Assembly: GCA_016745215.1 (NCBI GenBank)
Contig: CP050890.1
Location: 7,209,001 to 7,273,000 of the forward strand
DNA length: 64,000 nucleotides
From: Thiohalocapsa sp. PB-PSB1
Lineage (GTDB): Bacteria; Pseudomonadota; Gammaproteobacteria; Chromatiales; Chromatiaceae
Reading direction: 5' to 3'
Position numbers and translations under genes: made by a program. How positions within the stretch are numbered: position 1 is the stretch's first letter; the number at the start of each line of letters is the position of its first letter. Positions 45,505 through 56,200 of this stretch are shown here, piece after piece. A model generated the notes under the pieces. The model saw only the letters and a program-made list of their open reading frames with translations, made no database searches and had not been told where the DNA came from.

Positions 45505-47124
45505 ATGTTGAGCGCAATGCGAAAGGCAGCATCCTGCCTCTTTGGCATCACGATGAGTTGGTACCTGGTCCCGGTGCATGCCGAGGCTACCGCGACGACA
45601 ACCGCTGCCAGCGAGTTCGCCGCCATCAGGCTCGCAAACGACATCATCGCCGAAACGCAGCAATTGTCTCGTGGTAATCTGTTGTCCCGCGATGAGGCCG
45701 GGCGAGCAGTCGACATCGCCGGTGACCTCGCGATCGTCGGTGTACCCTTTAAGGTTGGACCCGGTTTTTCCGGCGATATCGGCACAGCTTATCTGTATCG
45801 ATACAACGGGGTGCAATGGGTACAGATTCAGCAGCTCGACCCCGGCGACCTCAGGGATCGCGACAACTATGGCGCAAGCGTTGCTGTCGACGGCGATACC
45901 GTCGCCATCGGCGCCTACAATCATGCGATCGGCAGGGGAGCGGTCTATGTTTGGCAGGATGTCGACGGGATCTGGACACTGATCGACAAGCTCACGGCAC
46001 CAAGCGCGAATGCCATCGAGTGGTTCGGCTGGGCTCTGGATCTCGATGGCGACCAACTCGTGGTCGGCGCCACCCGACGGGATCTGGGCGCAACGGACGC
46101 CGGCGCCGTCTTTGTGTTCGAGCGCAACGGCGGCGGTTGGATGTACAGCGAGACCCTGGGCTCGGCCAGCCCGGTCGGCAGCCTCGAACTGGGCTACGAT
46201 GTCGCGCTTGACGGGGATACGCTGGTGGTCGGGAGCGGGCCTTCGTTCGATCGCGCGGAGATCTTTCGCAAGGTCGGTGGAAGTTGGATCGCCGATACAT
46301 TGCTTTCCGACCCCGGGGGCGGCGGCTTGGGAAGCAATTTCGGTTTTTCCGTCGGCGTCAACGGGGACAAGGCCGTAATCGGCGCACCGCTGTACGACGC
46401 CGCGACCAACGGCGGACCATCAAGAATCGATGCCGGCGCAGTTTATGTCTACGAGCGCGACCTGGGCGGATGGATCGAGACGGCCGTTCTCACGGGTGAT
46501 GAAACCGAGGCCGGAGATCGGCTGGGACAGTCCGTCGACCTTGCCGGTGACCTGATCGCCGCCGGCAGCCACCGGTTCGATCTGCCCACCGGCGGCGGAT
46601 CCAGCGAATGGGAATCCGGCGGCGTTTTTTTGTTCAGCCGTAATGGGGGCGTTTGGCAGCAGGCCGGCATCCTCGGCGCGAGCGATGCCCATATTCAGGA
46701 TAACCTCGGCGACGCGGTTGCGATGGATCAGGACTGGATCATCGCCGGTGCGCCGAAGGCAGACTACCGGCTCGATGGCAGAATCGACTTTGACGTCGGC
46801 CGAATCTACCTGTTCTCGAACCCAAACCAGGGCGGCGTCTGTGGCGATGCGAACGGCAATGGAAACACCGACATCGTCGATGCTCTGGAGACCGCTCGCT
46901 TCGCAGCCGGCCTGATCGCCGCGGTTGCGAACCCTGCCGCGGCCGATGTCGATCGAAACGGCCTCATCAACATCGTCGATGCGCTGCTCATCGCCCGGCA
47001 CGCGGCGGGACTGGCAACGCCTTTGACCTGCTTTGATGCAGCGGGTCAGCACATTGCGGGTCAGCCCGGGGTTCGGGCAGAGGCTCTCGCTCGAGAATGC
47101 CTGCTGATGGAGGGTGCTGCCTAA
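45505..47124 (+). CDS. Secreted FG-GAP/propeller protein with C-terminal dockerin
   Basis: The ATG at 45505 follows GGAGGA by seven bases. The 539-residue product has a signal peptide (SCLFGITMSWYLVPVHAEA). Seven-bladed-propeller-type repeats follow (~65-440; GRAVDIAGDLAIVGVPF, GASVAVDGDTVAIGAYN, GWALDLDGDQLVVGAT, GFSVGVNGDKAVIGAPLYD). A two-loop dockerin (444-510) has CGDANGNGNTDIVDALETAR and ADVDRNGLINIVDALLIARH, with the outer Cys pair (GVCGD and LTCF). It has no cohesin-like domain, so it is a plausible pure client of the neighbouring cohesin-bearing proteins. A ~30-residue tail follows the dockerin. Confidence 0.85.
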   Translation: MLSAMRKAASCLFGITMSWYLVPVHAEATATTTAASEFAAIRLANDIIAETQQLSRGNLLSRDEAGRAVDIAGDLAIVGVPFKVGPGFSGDIGTAYLYRYNGVQWVQIQQLDPGDLRDRDNYGASVAVDGDTVAIGAYNHAIGRGAVYVWQDVDGIWTLIDKLTAPSANAIEWFGWALDLDGDQLVVGATRRDLGATDAGAVFVFERNGGGWMYSETLGSASPVGSLELGYDVALDGDTLVVGSGPSFDRAEIFRKVGGSWIADTLLSDPGGGGLGSNFGFSVGVNGDKAVIGAPLYDAATNGGPSRIDAGAVYVYERDLGGWIETAVLTGDETEAGDRLGQSVDLAGDLIAAGSHRFDLPTGGGSSEWESGGVFLFSRNGGVWQQAGILGASDAHIQDNLGDAVAMDQDWIIAGAPKADYRLDGRIDFDVGRIYLFSNPNQGGVCGDANGNGNTDIVDALETARFAAGLIAAVANPAAADVDRNGLINIVDALLIARHAAGLATPLTCFDAAGQHIAGQPGVRAEALARECLLMEGAA

Positions 47125-47597
47125 CCTAACACAAGGGTGCAGCCCGCCCAGCGCGTCCTAGGTGATGGTGCAGAAACAAGCTAAACAGGTTTTTGGCTTG
47201 GGTGCCGCCTGCCGACTAAGTCGCTACCGCTATCGGCATCGGCATCGGTATCGGTATCGGCGTCGGTATCGAACCGACGAACCCATCCGCCAAGCTCCTC
47301 GCTGACCGCCTAGCCACGCTGTCCGAGCTTCGTGAGCATGGCCACAATACGATCGAGCCGTGCCTTTTGCTTGCTGTTGTCGTCTGCGGACAACGCATCG
47401 CACACCAGCAAGCACGCACTGAATCGCAGCGCACTCCAGCGCAGAGCCTCGTGCGATTTCAAACGACCGGCGTCGATCCCCGCTGGTCGCTTTGCCGTTA
47501 CCCTCGGCAATGTTCAGCGCGATGGCCTACGATGCGCACCTACGATGCGCACAGCAGTTGATCCTTCGCGTTACGCTGTCTTTTCGCATGCTTGCAG
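47125..47597. other. Intergenic region with ATCGGY hexamer run
   Basis: About 470 bp. A run of ATCGGC/ATCGGT hexamers (47230-47272) is the main feature. A minus-strand frame (47510 to 47310, with the text LDRIVAMLTKLGQRG) is open but has no family I can name and no clear start. Confidence 0.45.
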
Positions 47598-47885
47598 TAG
47601 CGCTAGGCCCAGCCGACAGACTCGATGGCCGCACGCTCTACGTCGCGCTTCTCATGACCGAATGGCATAGGGCGTTTTCTCTCTCGATTCCGATTCCGAT
47701 TCCGATTCCGATAGCGACCCCGACTCCGATTGCACTCCGCCGATGTCTGGATAGCGTTGTATATAGTCCTCTTACGTGACATTAAAACTGCCCCTTTCGT
47801 TTAGGGCCAGCACTCAAGCACCAAAAACAAAAGGGCATATCTGGTTATCATGTTGAGTGACTATAGGTTATTCATGAACCGCTAC
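47598..47885 (+). repeat. Repeat R, intact apart from a 100-bp insertion
   Basis: It runs from TAGCGCTAGGCCCAGCCGAC through a TTCCGA hexamer run to GGTTATTCATGAACCGCTAC. The inverted copy is split between 20166-20077 and 18197-18109 by the IS1634 element. Conversely, this copy carries MITE-B at 47764-47863, which the other lacks. Each copy therefore gives the empty site for the insertion in the other. Confidence 0.88.
47764..47863 (+). mobile_element. MITE-B copy 1 (about 100 bp, TA target)
   Basis: The element begins TAGTCCTCTTACGTGAC and ends GTTGAGTGACTA, with TA on both sides. Comparison with 18109-18197 shows the uninterrupted target. It carries the segment CCAAAAACAAAAGGGCATAT also present in copy 2. 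Confidence 0.85.
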
Positions 47886-48044
47886 TTAGAATCTTGAGAG
47901 TACCGAGTTCTCCAGCAATCTGGCAGCAATCTGTTCCTTGAAGCAGCCCCATCCGTGCAAGTGAAAATACGGTCGTGGCGGGGTTGCTGCTGCCGATGTC
48001 CGTCAGATCGATAAACCAATGGGTAGACATTCCGGAAGGATCTA

Positions 48045-48145
48045 TAGTCCTCTCACGTGACATCAAAGCTGTCCCTTTCGTTTAGAGCCAGCACTCACAC
48101 ACCAAAAACAAAAGGGCATATCTGGTTATCGTGTTGAGTGACTCT
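48045..48145 (+). mobile_element. MITE-B copy 2
   Basis: About 90% identical to 47764-47863 and in the same orientation. It starts TAGTCCTCTCACGTGAC and ends GTTGAGTGACT. It lies 32 bp before the transposase pseudogene at 48177 and could be related to that element's end. Confidence 0.82.
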
Positions 48146-48176
48146 AGTTATAGCACCTGTGTAGACTCTACTCGAG

Positions 48177-49593
48177 GTGTTTGTCATGCAATTGTGGTTC
48201 TATTGGTGGGAGATCATTTCGTTGCTACGGCCAGCGTTTTCCCGCGATCAGACGTTCTTTTGGTTCGTTGTCAGCGTCGCCGGTCTGTCAGTGCGCACGG
48301 ATAACCTTGGGGTCACGAGCATCGTGCGCGCCCTTGGCCTGCAGGAGCAGTGCTACGATTCTCTGCTTGACAGCTTTCACAGCAGCGCAGTGAAGCTGAA
48401 CCGCTGATTGGCAATCTGGACCAAGGTGGTCCTGAAGCTGTTCCCAGGGGTGATTCAGGTCAATGGTCGGTTGGTGCTCGTGGGCGATGGGATCAAGGTC
48501 GGCAAGCAGGGCCGAAAGATGCCGGCAGTGAAGTCGTTACATCAGGAGTCGGAGTCGAACACCAAACCCGAGTACATCATGGGCCATTCGTTCCAGGCAG
48601 TCGCGGTTCTGATCCAGGCGGCACAGAGCGTCTTTGCGCTCCCACTGACTGCCCGGATTCATGAGGGCGTTGTGGAGACGAACCGAGACAAGCGCACGCT
48701 GATGGACAAGATGATCGCTCTGCTCGGGCTGCTCGGCATGGAGCAATCCTACTACTTCGTGGCCGATCGCTATGACATGTGTCGGAAGATGGTCAAGGGC
48801 CTGCTCGCGCAAGGCAATCATCTGGTGGTTCGCGTGCGCTCGAATGCCGTGGCTTGGACGCCCTACGTTCAGGACGCAACAGAACCTCGTGGGCGTGGGC
48901 GCCCGCGGACATATGGCCGCAAGATCAAGCTGCGCTCGTTGTTCGAAGAGGGCCTGGTGAACGAGCAAGCAGCGAGCCCCGTGTAGAACGAACAAGGGGT
49001 CATACTCCGCTATGCCGTGCATGATCTGCTGTGGCGACCGGCCGGACAGCTGGTGCGTTTCGTCATTGTGATTCACCCGCACCGAGGACGTTTCATCCTC
49101 ATGTCGACAGACCTCACATTGGATGCCATCGACATCATTCGTCTCTATGGGCTGCGTTTCAAGATCGAGGTCACCTTCAAGCAGGCGATCCACGTGTTTG
49201 GGACATTCCACTACCATTTCTGGATGAAGGCGATGAAGCCGCTGAAACGGCGTAATGGGGATCAATACCTGCACCGAGAAACGGCGGCTTACCGTCAAGC
49301 CGTGAAGCGCAAGCTGCATGCCTACCATGTCTTCGTCCAAGCTGGATGCATTGCCCAAGGGTTGGCTCAGTACCTGGCAGCATGCCATCCGCGGCTGGTT
49401 TGGCAATCCTTATGCCTCCTGGTTGCGCACAATCCGCCCTGGTCTGGCACCATCCGAACGCGTGGTCACCCTGGCGTTACGCCACAGCCTACCGGAATTA
49501 CTCCTGGATTGGAGCCAGAGGTCTATTCTGGCGAAATTCATCATCGAAAGGCTCGATCCGGATCGATCTAAGCTACTTGGCGCCGCCGCTTAG
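48177..49593 (+). pseudogene. IS4/IS701-like transposase with two stops and a frameshift
   Basis: One frame runs from 48177 (QLWFYWWEIISLLRPAFSRD) with TGA at 48405-48407 and TAG at 48984-48986. It includes LVGDGIKVGKQGRKMPAVKS, HQESESNTKPEYIMGHSFQA, YYFVADRYDM and YGLRFKIEVTFKQA. Near 49400 the frame shifts from LVWQSLCLL to NPYASWLRTIRPGLAPSE, which continues to TAG. The DDE-type blocks (GDGIK, VADRYDM, E of FKIE) are visible. At least three lesions make it inactive. Confidence 0.82.
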
Positions 49594-49756
49594 CTCTGAC
49601 CCCGCCTTAACGGCGCGTTTCGATCGCGCCGACAGTTGGTTTGGAAGCGATTCCAGGATAACTCTTGCCCTTTTGATTTTAATAGAAGAAACTCGGCACT
49701 CTTAAGTTAGAATGATGAAATACGCGAAAAGCGCGAAAAAGAACTCTGTGAAGCCT
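49594..49756. other. 3' flank of the transposase pseudogene
   Basis: No gene is seen. The stretch becomes AT-rich before the CAGAG hairpin repeat. Confidence 0.4.
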
Positions 49757-49848
49757 GATTCACCGCAGAGACGCAGAGAACGCAAAGATGGGGGATGCAT
49801 TCGCCTTGGCCCCTCTGCGCACTCTGCGTCTCTGCGGTGAATACTTCC
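49757..49848. repeat. Single CAGAGACGCAGAG hairpin repeat
   Basis: TTCACCGCAGAGACGCAGAG and its inverse CTCTGCGTCTCTGCGGTGAA bracket a ~50-bp core. The same inverted pair forms the centre of each unit in the REP arrays at 10-12 kb and 17-18 kb, but the GTAGGAGCC palindromes are missing here. Confidence 0.88.
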
Positions 49849-49937
49849 ACTCTTTTTTAAAGGCAGCACCCAGTAAAGGCAGCAGCCAGTAAACGTCAAG
49901 TTGCTCATGCCCTGATTTCATGTCTTTTCGATTTCGA

Positions 49938-49972
49938 TCCTGATCCCGATCCCGATCCCGATCCCGATCAAG
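49938..49972. repeat. GATCCC hexamer microsatellite
   Basis: Several tandem copies of GATCCC. Similar hexamer runs occur at 8565-8585, 18176-18195, 47230-47272 and 47688-47715. Confidence 0.75.
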
Positions 49973-50213
49973 TAGCGCTGGGCGGGTTGCACCCATTCCT
50001 TCTTGCCGCTGAATGCGCAGCAAAAGATGCCGCATGGCAGATCAATTGCTCGCGTAAGTCGGAATGAGATTGACAAACTTTGGCAGGTCGACTATAAGGC
50101 TTCAGGCAATAACCTTTAAATGGCTAAGGTGATCAGGACAAGCTGGAAGCTGATCTGGCGGATCGTTCTTTCAGCGTGTTATTCAGAGCTTTTACGCAAG
50201 AGAAGGGCGTCTA
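49973..50213. other. Upstream region of the 2106-residue gene
   Basis: About 240 bp with no gene. It presumably contains the promoter of the long gene at 50214. A weak AGAAGG lies before its ATG. Confidence 0.4.
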
Positions 50214-53200
50214 ATGAACAGGAACAGGATTTTCTCGCACATCGCCGCCATCGGCCTGTTGGTCTTCGCGGTGGCTACCTCGGCATCGGACTTCTGCGTC
50301 GACAACGTCGCGGATCTGGAAAGCGCCCTGCTCACCGCGCAGAGCAACGCCCAGGCGGATCGCATCCAACTGGTACAGGGCAATTACAGCGGCAACTTCG
50401 TTTACACCAGCACCGAGTGGCACGGGCTGGAAATCCTCGGCGGCTACAGTGCAGGCTGCGCCAGTCGCACGATCGATCCGGAAAACACGGTACTCAGCGG
50501 CGCAGGTGGCGGCAATGTACTGGCGGTGACGGCCGGTCTGCGCGCGGATTTCACATTGGAGGGTGTCACCCTCAGCGACGGCGATGCCAGTGCCGACAAC
50601 GGGGGCGGGCTGATGGTGGTCTGCCCATCCGATGTCACCCTGGCGCGGAATATTCTCAGCAACAACAGCGCCGCCACGCGCGGCGGCGGGGCTTATCTGG
50701 AAACCAACGCCCGCCGCGTGACCCTGACCGACAATCGCATTATCGACAATACCAACGACGGGCTCTATATCGCTGCCGCTTTCGTCACCCTGACCGGCAA
50801 CCGGATCCATGCCAACAGCTCCGAGGGGGTCGACATCTCGGCGAGCGGCGGCTTGGTCTCAATGAGCGATAACGTCGTCAGTGCCAATGACGGGCATGGC
50901 GCCAATCTGATCGCGGCTAACGCGCTGCTGAACGGCAATTGGTTTGAAGACAATGGTGAAAACGGGGCTTCAGTGAGCGCAGAATTGACCGCCACCGACA
51001 ACCGCTTCGACCGCAATGGCGGGAATGGCATCTGGGCTGACCGATCCATGACTCTGATTGGCAACGGCTTTTCGTTTAATCTTGGGACCGGTGCCTATTC
51101 TGCTGGTCGCTATTCTGTCTCAATCGTGCTGGAAGACAACGAGTTTCAAGGCAATCTGGACCGCGGGGTCTATTCAGTTAGCGATTATGCCACGCTCGAG
51201 AACAACCGCTTCATCGACAATCAAAGCTCTAGAAGTGATGGCGGTGGCGCATACCTCGCTGGCTCCTATTCTAAAACTCTGATAAACAACCACTTCACCG
51301 GCAATACCGCGAGCGGTAATGGCGGCGGTGCATACTTGGAGAGCAGTAATCGCTCCAGTTCCACCTCCACCTTGGTCAACAACCGCTTCGAAGGCAATTT
51401 TTCCACGGATCTGGGCGGCGGGGCCTACCTGATTTCTCACACCGCCGCCACCCTAACCAACAACAGCTTCGCCAACAACGACGCGACTCGGGGTGCCGGG
51501 CTCGGTTTGCAACTGTACTCCGAGACAGCGAGCACGCAACTCGTCAACAACCTGTTCTGGAACAACGCTGCCTTGCTCAGCGCCGATGATCTATGGATCT
51601 ACAATGATACCGACAATGACGGAACTGCTTCTCCCTTGGAGCTGATGCACAACGACTTCGACCAGACCCAGCCCGCGGGCCTGTACGTGACCCTTCCCAT
51701 CAGCATCGATCCGAGCAACCTCGACGCGGTCGATCCGTTGTTTGCCGATGAATTGTTACACCTGTCGGCGGGTTCGCCGCTGATCGACGCCGGCGACGAC
51801 GGCGCCGCGGCCTTGCCCGCGACCGATATGGACGGCGAAGCGCGCATCCTGGATGCCGCCATTGACATTGGCGCCGATGAATACAGCGGAGTTGTGCATC
51901 GCTACCAGCTCGGCGTGGTGAAGACCGGCAATGGCCGCGTGACCAGCGGCGATGGCCGGATCGACTGCGGCACCAGCTGCAGTGCTGACTATGCGCCGGG
52001 AACCCAGGTTGTCTTCGACGCCAGCCCAGATGCCGGTTGGGACTTCGCCGGCTGGGGCGGCGCCTGCTCCGGCACCGGCCGTTGCATCGTTCAGACGACC
52101 AGCGGCCAGACGGTGACGGCGCGTTTCGATCAGGGGCTCTGTATCGACAGTGTCGCGGGTCTGGAGAGCGCCCTGCTTGCGGCTCAGGATAACGCCCAGC
52201 CGGATCGCATCCGATTGGTACAGGGCAGTTACAGCGGCAACTTCGTCTACAACAGCACCGACAGGGGCGCGCTGGAGATCCTGGGCGGCTACAGTGCAGG
52301 CTGCGCCAGCCGTACCGTCGATCCGGCCAACACGGTGCTGAACGGCGCCGGTGCCGGCACCGTACTAGCGGTGACGGCCGACCTGGGCGCGGATTTCACA
52401 TTGGAGGGCGTCACCCTCAGCGGCGGCGACGACAGCGCCGACAACGGCGGCGGGCTGCGGGTGGTCTCCCGATCCGATATCACCCTCGCGCGGAATGTCC
52501 TCAGCAACAACAGCAGCACTAGACGCGGCGGCGGGGCTTATTTGGAGACCGGCGCCCGTGTGGACCTCACCGACAACCGGGTCGTGAATAATACTGGGGC
52601 GGGGCTCTCCATCGACGCCAAAGCCGCCTTCGTCACCCTGGCCGGCAATCGGATCAATACCAATAGCTCCAGTGGGGTTCACATCACGGGGAGCGACAGC
52701 TTCATCTCTCTCAGCGATAATGTCATCGGTTCCAACAGCGCCAGCGGGGTTTCTATCCACTCTAGGAATGCATCTATCTCTTTGAAGGCTAATACCATCG
52801 TTGCCAATGCGCGTGGTGCTTATGTGTATGCAGACAAAGCATTCCTGATCGGAAATCAGTTTGAAGACAATAGTGGGGATGGGGCTTATGTGGATGATGC
52901 TAGACTGATTGCCACCAATAACCGCTTCGACCGCAATGGCGGGAATGGCATCTGGGCTGACCGATCCATGACTCTGATTAGCAACAGCTTTTCGTTTAAT
53001 CTTGGGACCGGTGCCTATTCTGCTGGTAGCTTCTCAATCGTGCTGGATGACAACGAGTTTCAAGGCAATCTGGACCGTGGGGTCTATTCAGATAGCGGTT
53101 CTGCCACGCTCGAGAACAACCGCTTCATCGACAATCAAAGCTCCAGCGGTGGGGGCGGTGGCGCATACCTCGCTGGCCCCTATTATTCTAAAACTCTGAT

Positions 53201-56200
53201 AAACAACCACTTCACCGGCAACAGCGCGGGCGGTAATGGCGGCGGTGCATATGTGGACAGCAATGGTTACAACTACACCTCCACCTTGGTCAACAACCGC
53301 TTCGAGGGCAATTTTTCCACGGATCAGGGCGGCGGGGCCTACCTGATTTCTCTCACCACCACCCTAACCAACAACAGCTTCGCCAACAACGAGGCATTGC
53401 ATGGTGCCGGGCTGGCTCTGGAATTGAATTCCGAGACAGCGGACACCGACCTCGCCAACAACCTGTTCTGGAACAACGCTGCCTTGCTCAGCGCCGATGA
53501 TCTATGGATCGACAATGATCCCGATAATGACGGGACTGCTTCTCCGTTGGAGCTGATGCACAACGACTTCGACCAGACCCAGCCCGCGAGCCTGGTCGTG
53601 ACCCTGCCCATCAGCATCGATCCGAGCAACCTCGACGCGGTCGATCCGCTGTTCGCCGATGACCTGCTGCACCTGTCGGACGGCTCACCGGCGATCGACG
53701 CCGGCAACGACGCCGCGTCCGAGCTGCCGGCCACGGACATGGACGGCGAGGCGCGCATCCTCGGTGCCGCGGTCGACATCGGCGCCGATGAATACAGCGG
53801 CAGCGTCCTGCCGCTGACCTTGAGCGTTGTAACAGACGGCACCGGCCTTGGCCTGGTCACCAGCAGTCCGGCGGGGATCGACTGCGGCAGCGATTGCAGC
53901 GAGCCCTTTGCCCCCGGCACCGTTGTCGACCTGACTCCGAACCCGAACGCCGGCTCGATCCTCGCCGGCTGGACCGGCTGCGACTCGACCGGCGGCGATG
54001 TCTGCCGTGTCACGATGAACGGCGACCGCGGGGTGACGGCCACCTTCAACGTCTTCCAGGCGACGCTATCCGTCAACAAGATCGGAACGGGCGGCGGCGT
54101 GATCGCCAGCACCCCGGCCGGCATCGATTGCGGCAACGATTGCAACGAGGTCTATCCGATCGGAACCGCGGTCGAGCTGACGGCCACCGCGGGGGCCAAC
54201 GCGACCTTTGTCGGCTGGAGCGGTGCCTGCTCCGGCAGCGGAAGCTGTATGATTACGATGAACGGCGACCTTGACGTCACCGCCAGCTTCGACCAGATCC
54301 GGCACGACTTGACCATCAACCCGCTTGGAGCCGGAACCGGGTCCGTGATCAGCATCCCGGCGGGCATTGACTGCGGCAACGATTGCACTGCCGACTTTGT
54401 CCAGGGACAGGCGGTGGATCTGACCGCGAGCGCCGCGGCAGGCTCGGAGTTCGTTGGCTGGAGCGGGTGCGATACCACAAACGGCAGCCTGTGCAGCCTG
54501 GTCATCGGCAATGACCGGGTGGTCTCGGCCACCTTCGACCTCCTCGTCGGCGCCTGCGCCAGCATGACCATCCACCAGACCGACACCACCGATTGTCCGG
54601 ATCTGCGCAGCATCCTGTCGATCCAGGACGATCAGGGGCAGCCGGTCACGGGGCTGATCGAGACCGATTTCAGTCTCGACGAGGACGGTATCGCGCGCGC
54701 GGTGCAATTGGAGGCCGGCGGCGAGCGGGCCGTGGGCCTGGTCATCGATACGAGCGGTAGCCTGGAAGACACCGACCTGGCCAACATCCGCCAGGCCTGC
54801 ATCGACTTCATCGGCCTGTTGTCGCCGGGCGACCGCGTCGCAGTGTACCAGTTCGACTATACGGCCAACCTGCTGCAGGACTACACCAGCGATCTGTCGT
54901 TGGCGATCGACGCCATCAATACGCTCGTCTCCCCTGGCGGCAACACGGCATTGTACGACGCCCTGTTCATGGCCGCGGACGATGCCGATACGATCGGCGG
55001 CAGCAAGGGGGTCGTGGTGTTGACCGACGGACAGGACAACGTCAGCAACCGGACCGTCACCGAAGCGGTCGAACGGGCGGTCGACGCTGGCGTGCCGGTG
55101 TTCACCATCGGTTTTGGGTCTGCCGATGCCGGGGTACTGACCGACATTGCCGATCGCACCGGCGGCCTGTACTACGCCGGCGTCGACTCCGACGACCTGC
55201 AGGATCTGCTCGATCGCCTGGGCACGGTGCTGAACAGCCAATATGTGTTGCTGTGGCAGAGCGGCTTCCCGGACGGCGGCCGGCACGGCATCGCCATCGA
55301 GGCCCAGGTGTCGCCGTCCTGCCGCATCAGCGCCACGGCCAGCTACGATCAGGCCGGCTCGCCGTGCCAAACCAGTACCTGCATGGCCGAGCGTTCATTG
55401 CCGCTGGGCTATGCCGCCGAACTGCCCATTCCGGTCGCGGTGGCGGTCAGACCCGAGGACAGCGTGCAAACCTATGCCCTGGAAGATATTCCGCCCGCGG
55501 GGATGGCGGTCTCCAACATCAGCGATGCCGGCGTGCTGGACAACGGCAAGGTCAAGTGGGGACCCTTCTTCGATAACCTGGACCGTGACCTGGGCTACAA
55601 CATCACCCCGCCATCGGGCACCCAGGGCAGCCTCGGCTGGAGCGGCCTGTTCTCCCACGACGGCGTCAGCGAGCCGATCTGCGGCGATGCGCTGCTGCCC
55701 GAGGGGCTGGTGCACCCGGCCGATTACGGTGCCGCCGGCGACGACTGGCGCATCGAGATCAACGAGCTGACCAGCTACACCAGCGCCTGGAAGACCGGCA
55801 CGAGCTGGCCCCGGCCGCCGACCAGCATCCCGCTACCCTACGCGGTGAATGCCGGCTATCTGTGGCAAAACGGCGAGGACTATCATTTCGATCCGCTCAG
55901 CGACCCGCCCTGGGAGATCGGTCTCATCGCCAGCCCCATCCCGCGCGCTCAACGCCTGGCCACGGCCGAGGTGCTGACCGACCACGCGCTGTCGTATCTG
56001 AATCCGGAGCAGTACAGCCCCGGGAGTCCGGTGCAGGTCACGTTGGAGATTACCCCGCCAACGGGCACCCAGGCCTATGCGGTCGAGGAGACGCCGCCGG
56101 AGGGCTGGGCGGTGAGCGACATCAGCGACAGCGGCACCTTTGCGCCGCAGTCCAACCAGATCCGTTGGGGGCTGTTCTTCGACGACGGGTTCAGGAGCTT

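Noticed and set aside
47310..47510. Minus-strand frame possibly related to four-helix-bundle proteins near hexamer repeats
   Set aside because: The similarity is only an impression from the text LDRIVAMLTKLGQRG and the nearby hexamer run; there is no start signal and no full domain.
47872..48066. Minus-strand frame of 64 codons between the two MITE-B copies
   Set aside because: It starts inside MITE-B and ends inside repeat R, with no recognisable family; probably chance or a short relic.
7306..48986. Repeated TAG codons inside transposase genes (7306, 9501, 35068, 48984), suggesting amber recoding
   Set aside because: Ordinary genes in the window (both CotH-like genes, the mutarotase, the small membrane protein at 11827) end in TAG at the expected place, and the affected transposases also carry frameshifts or are mobile-element copies. 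Simple pseudogenisation explains it.
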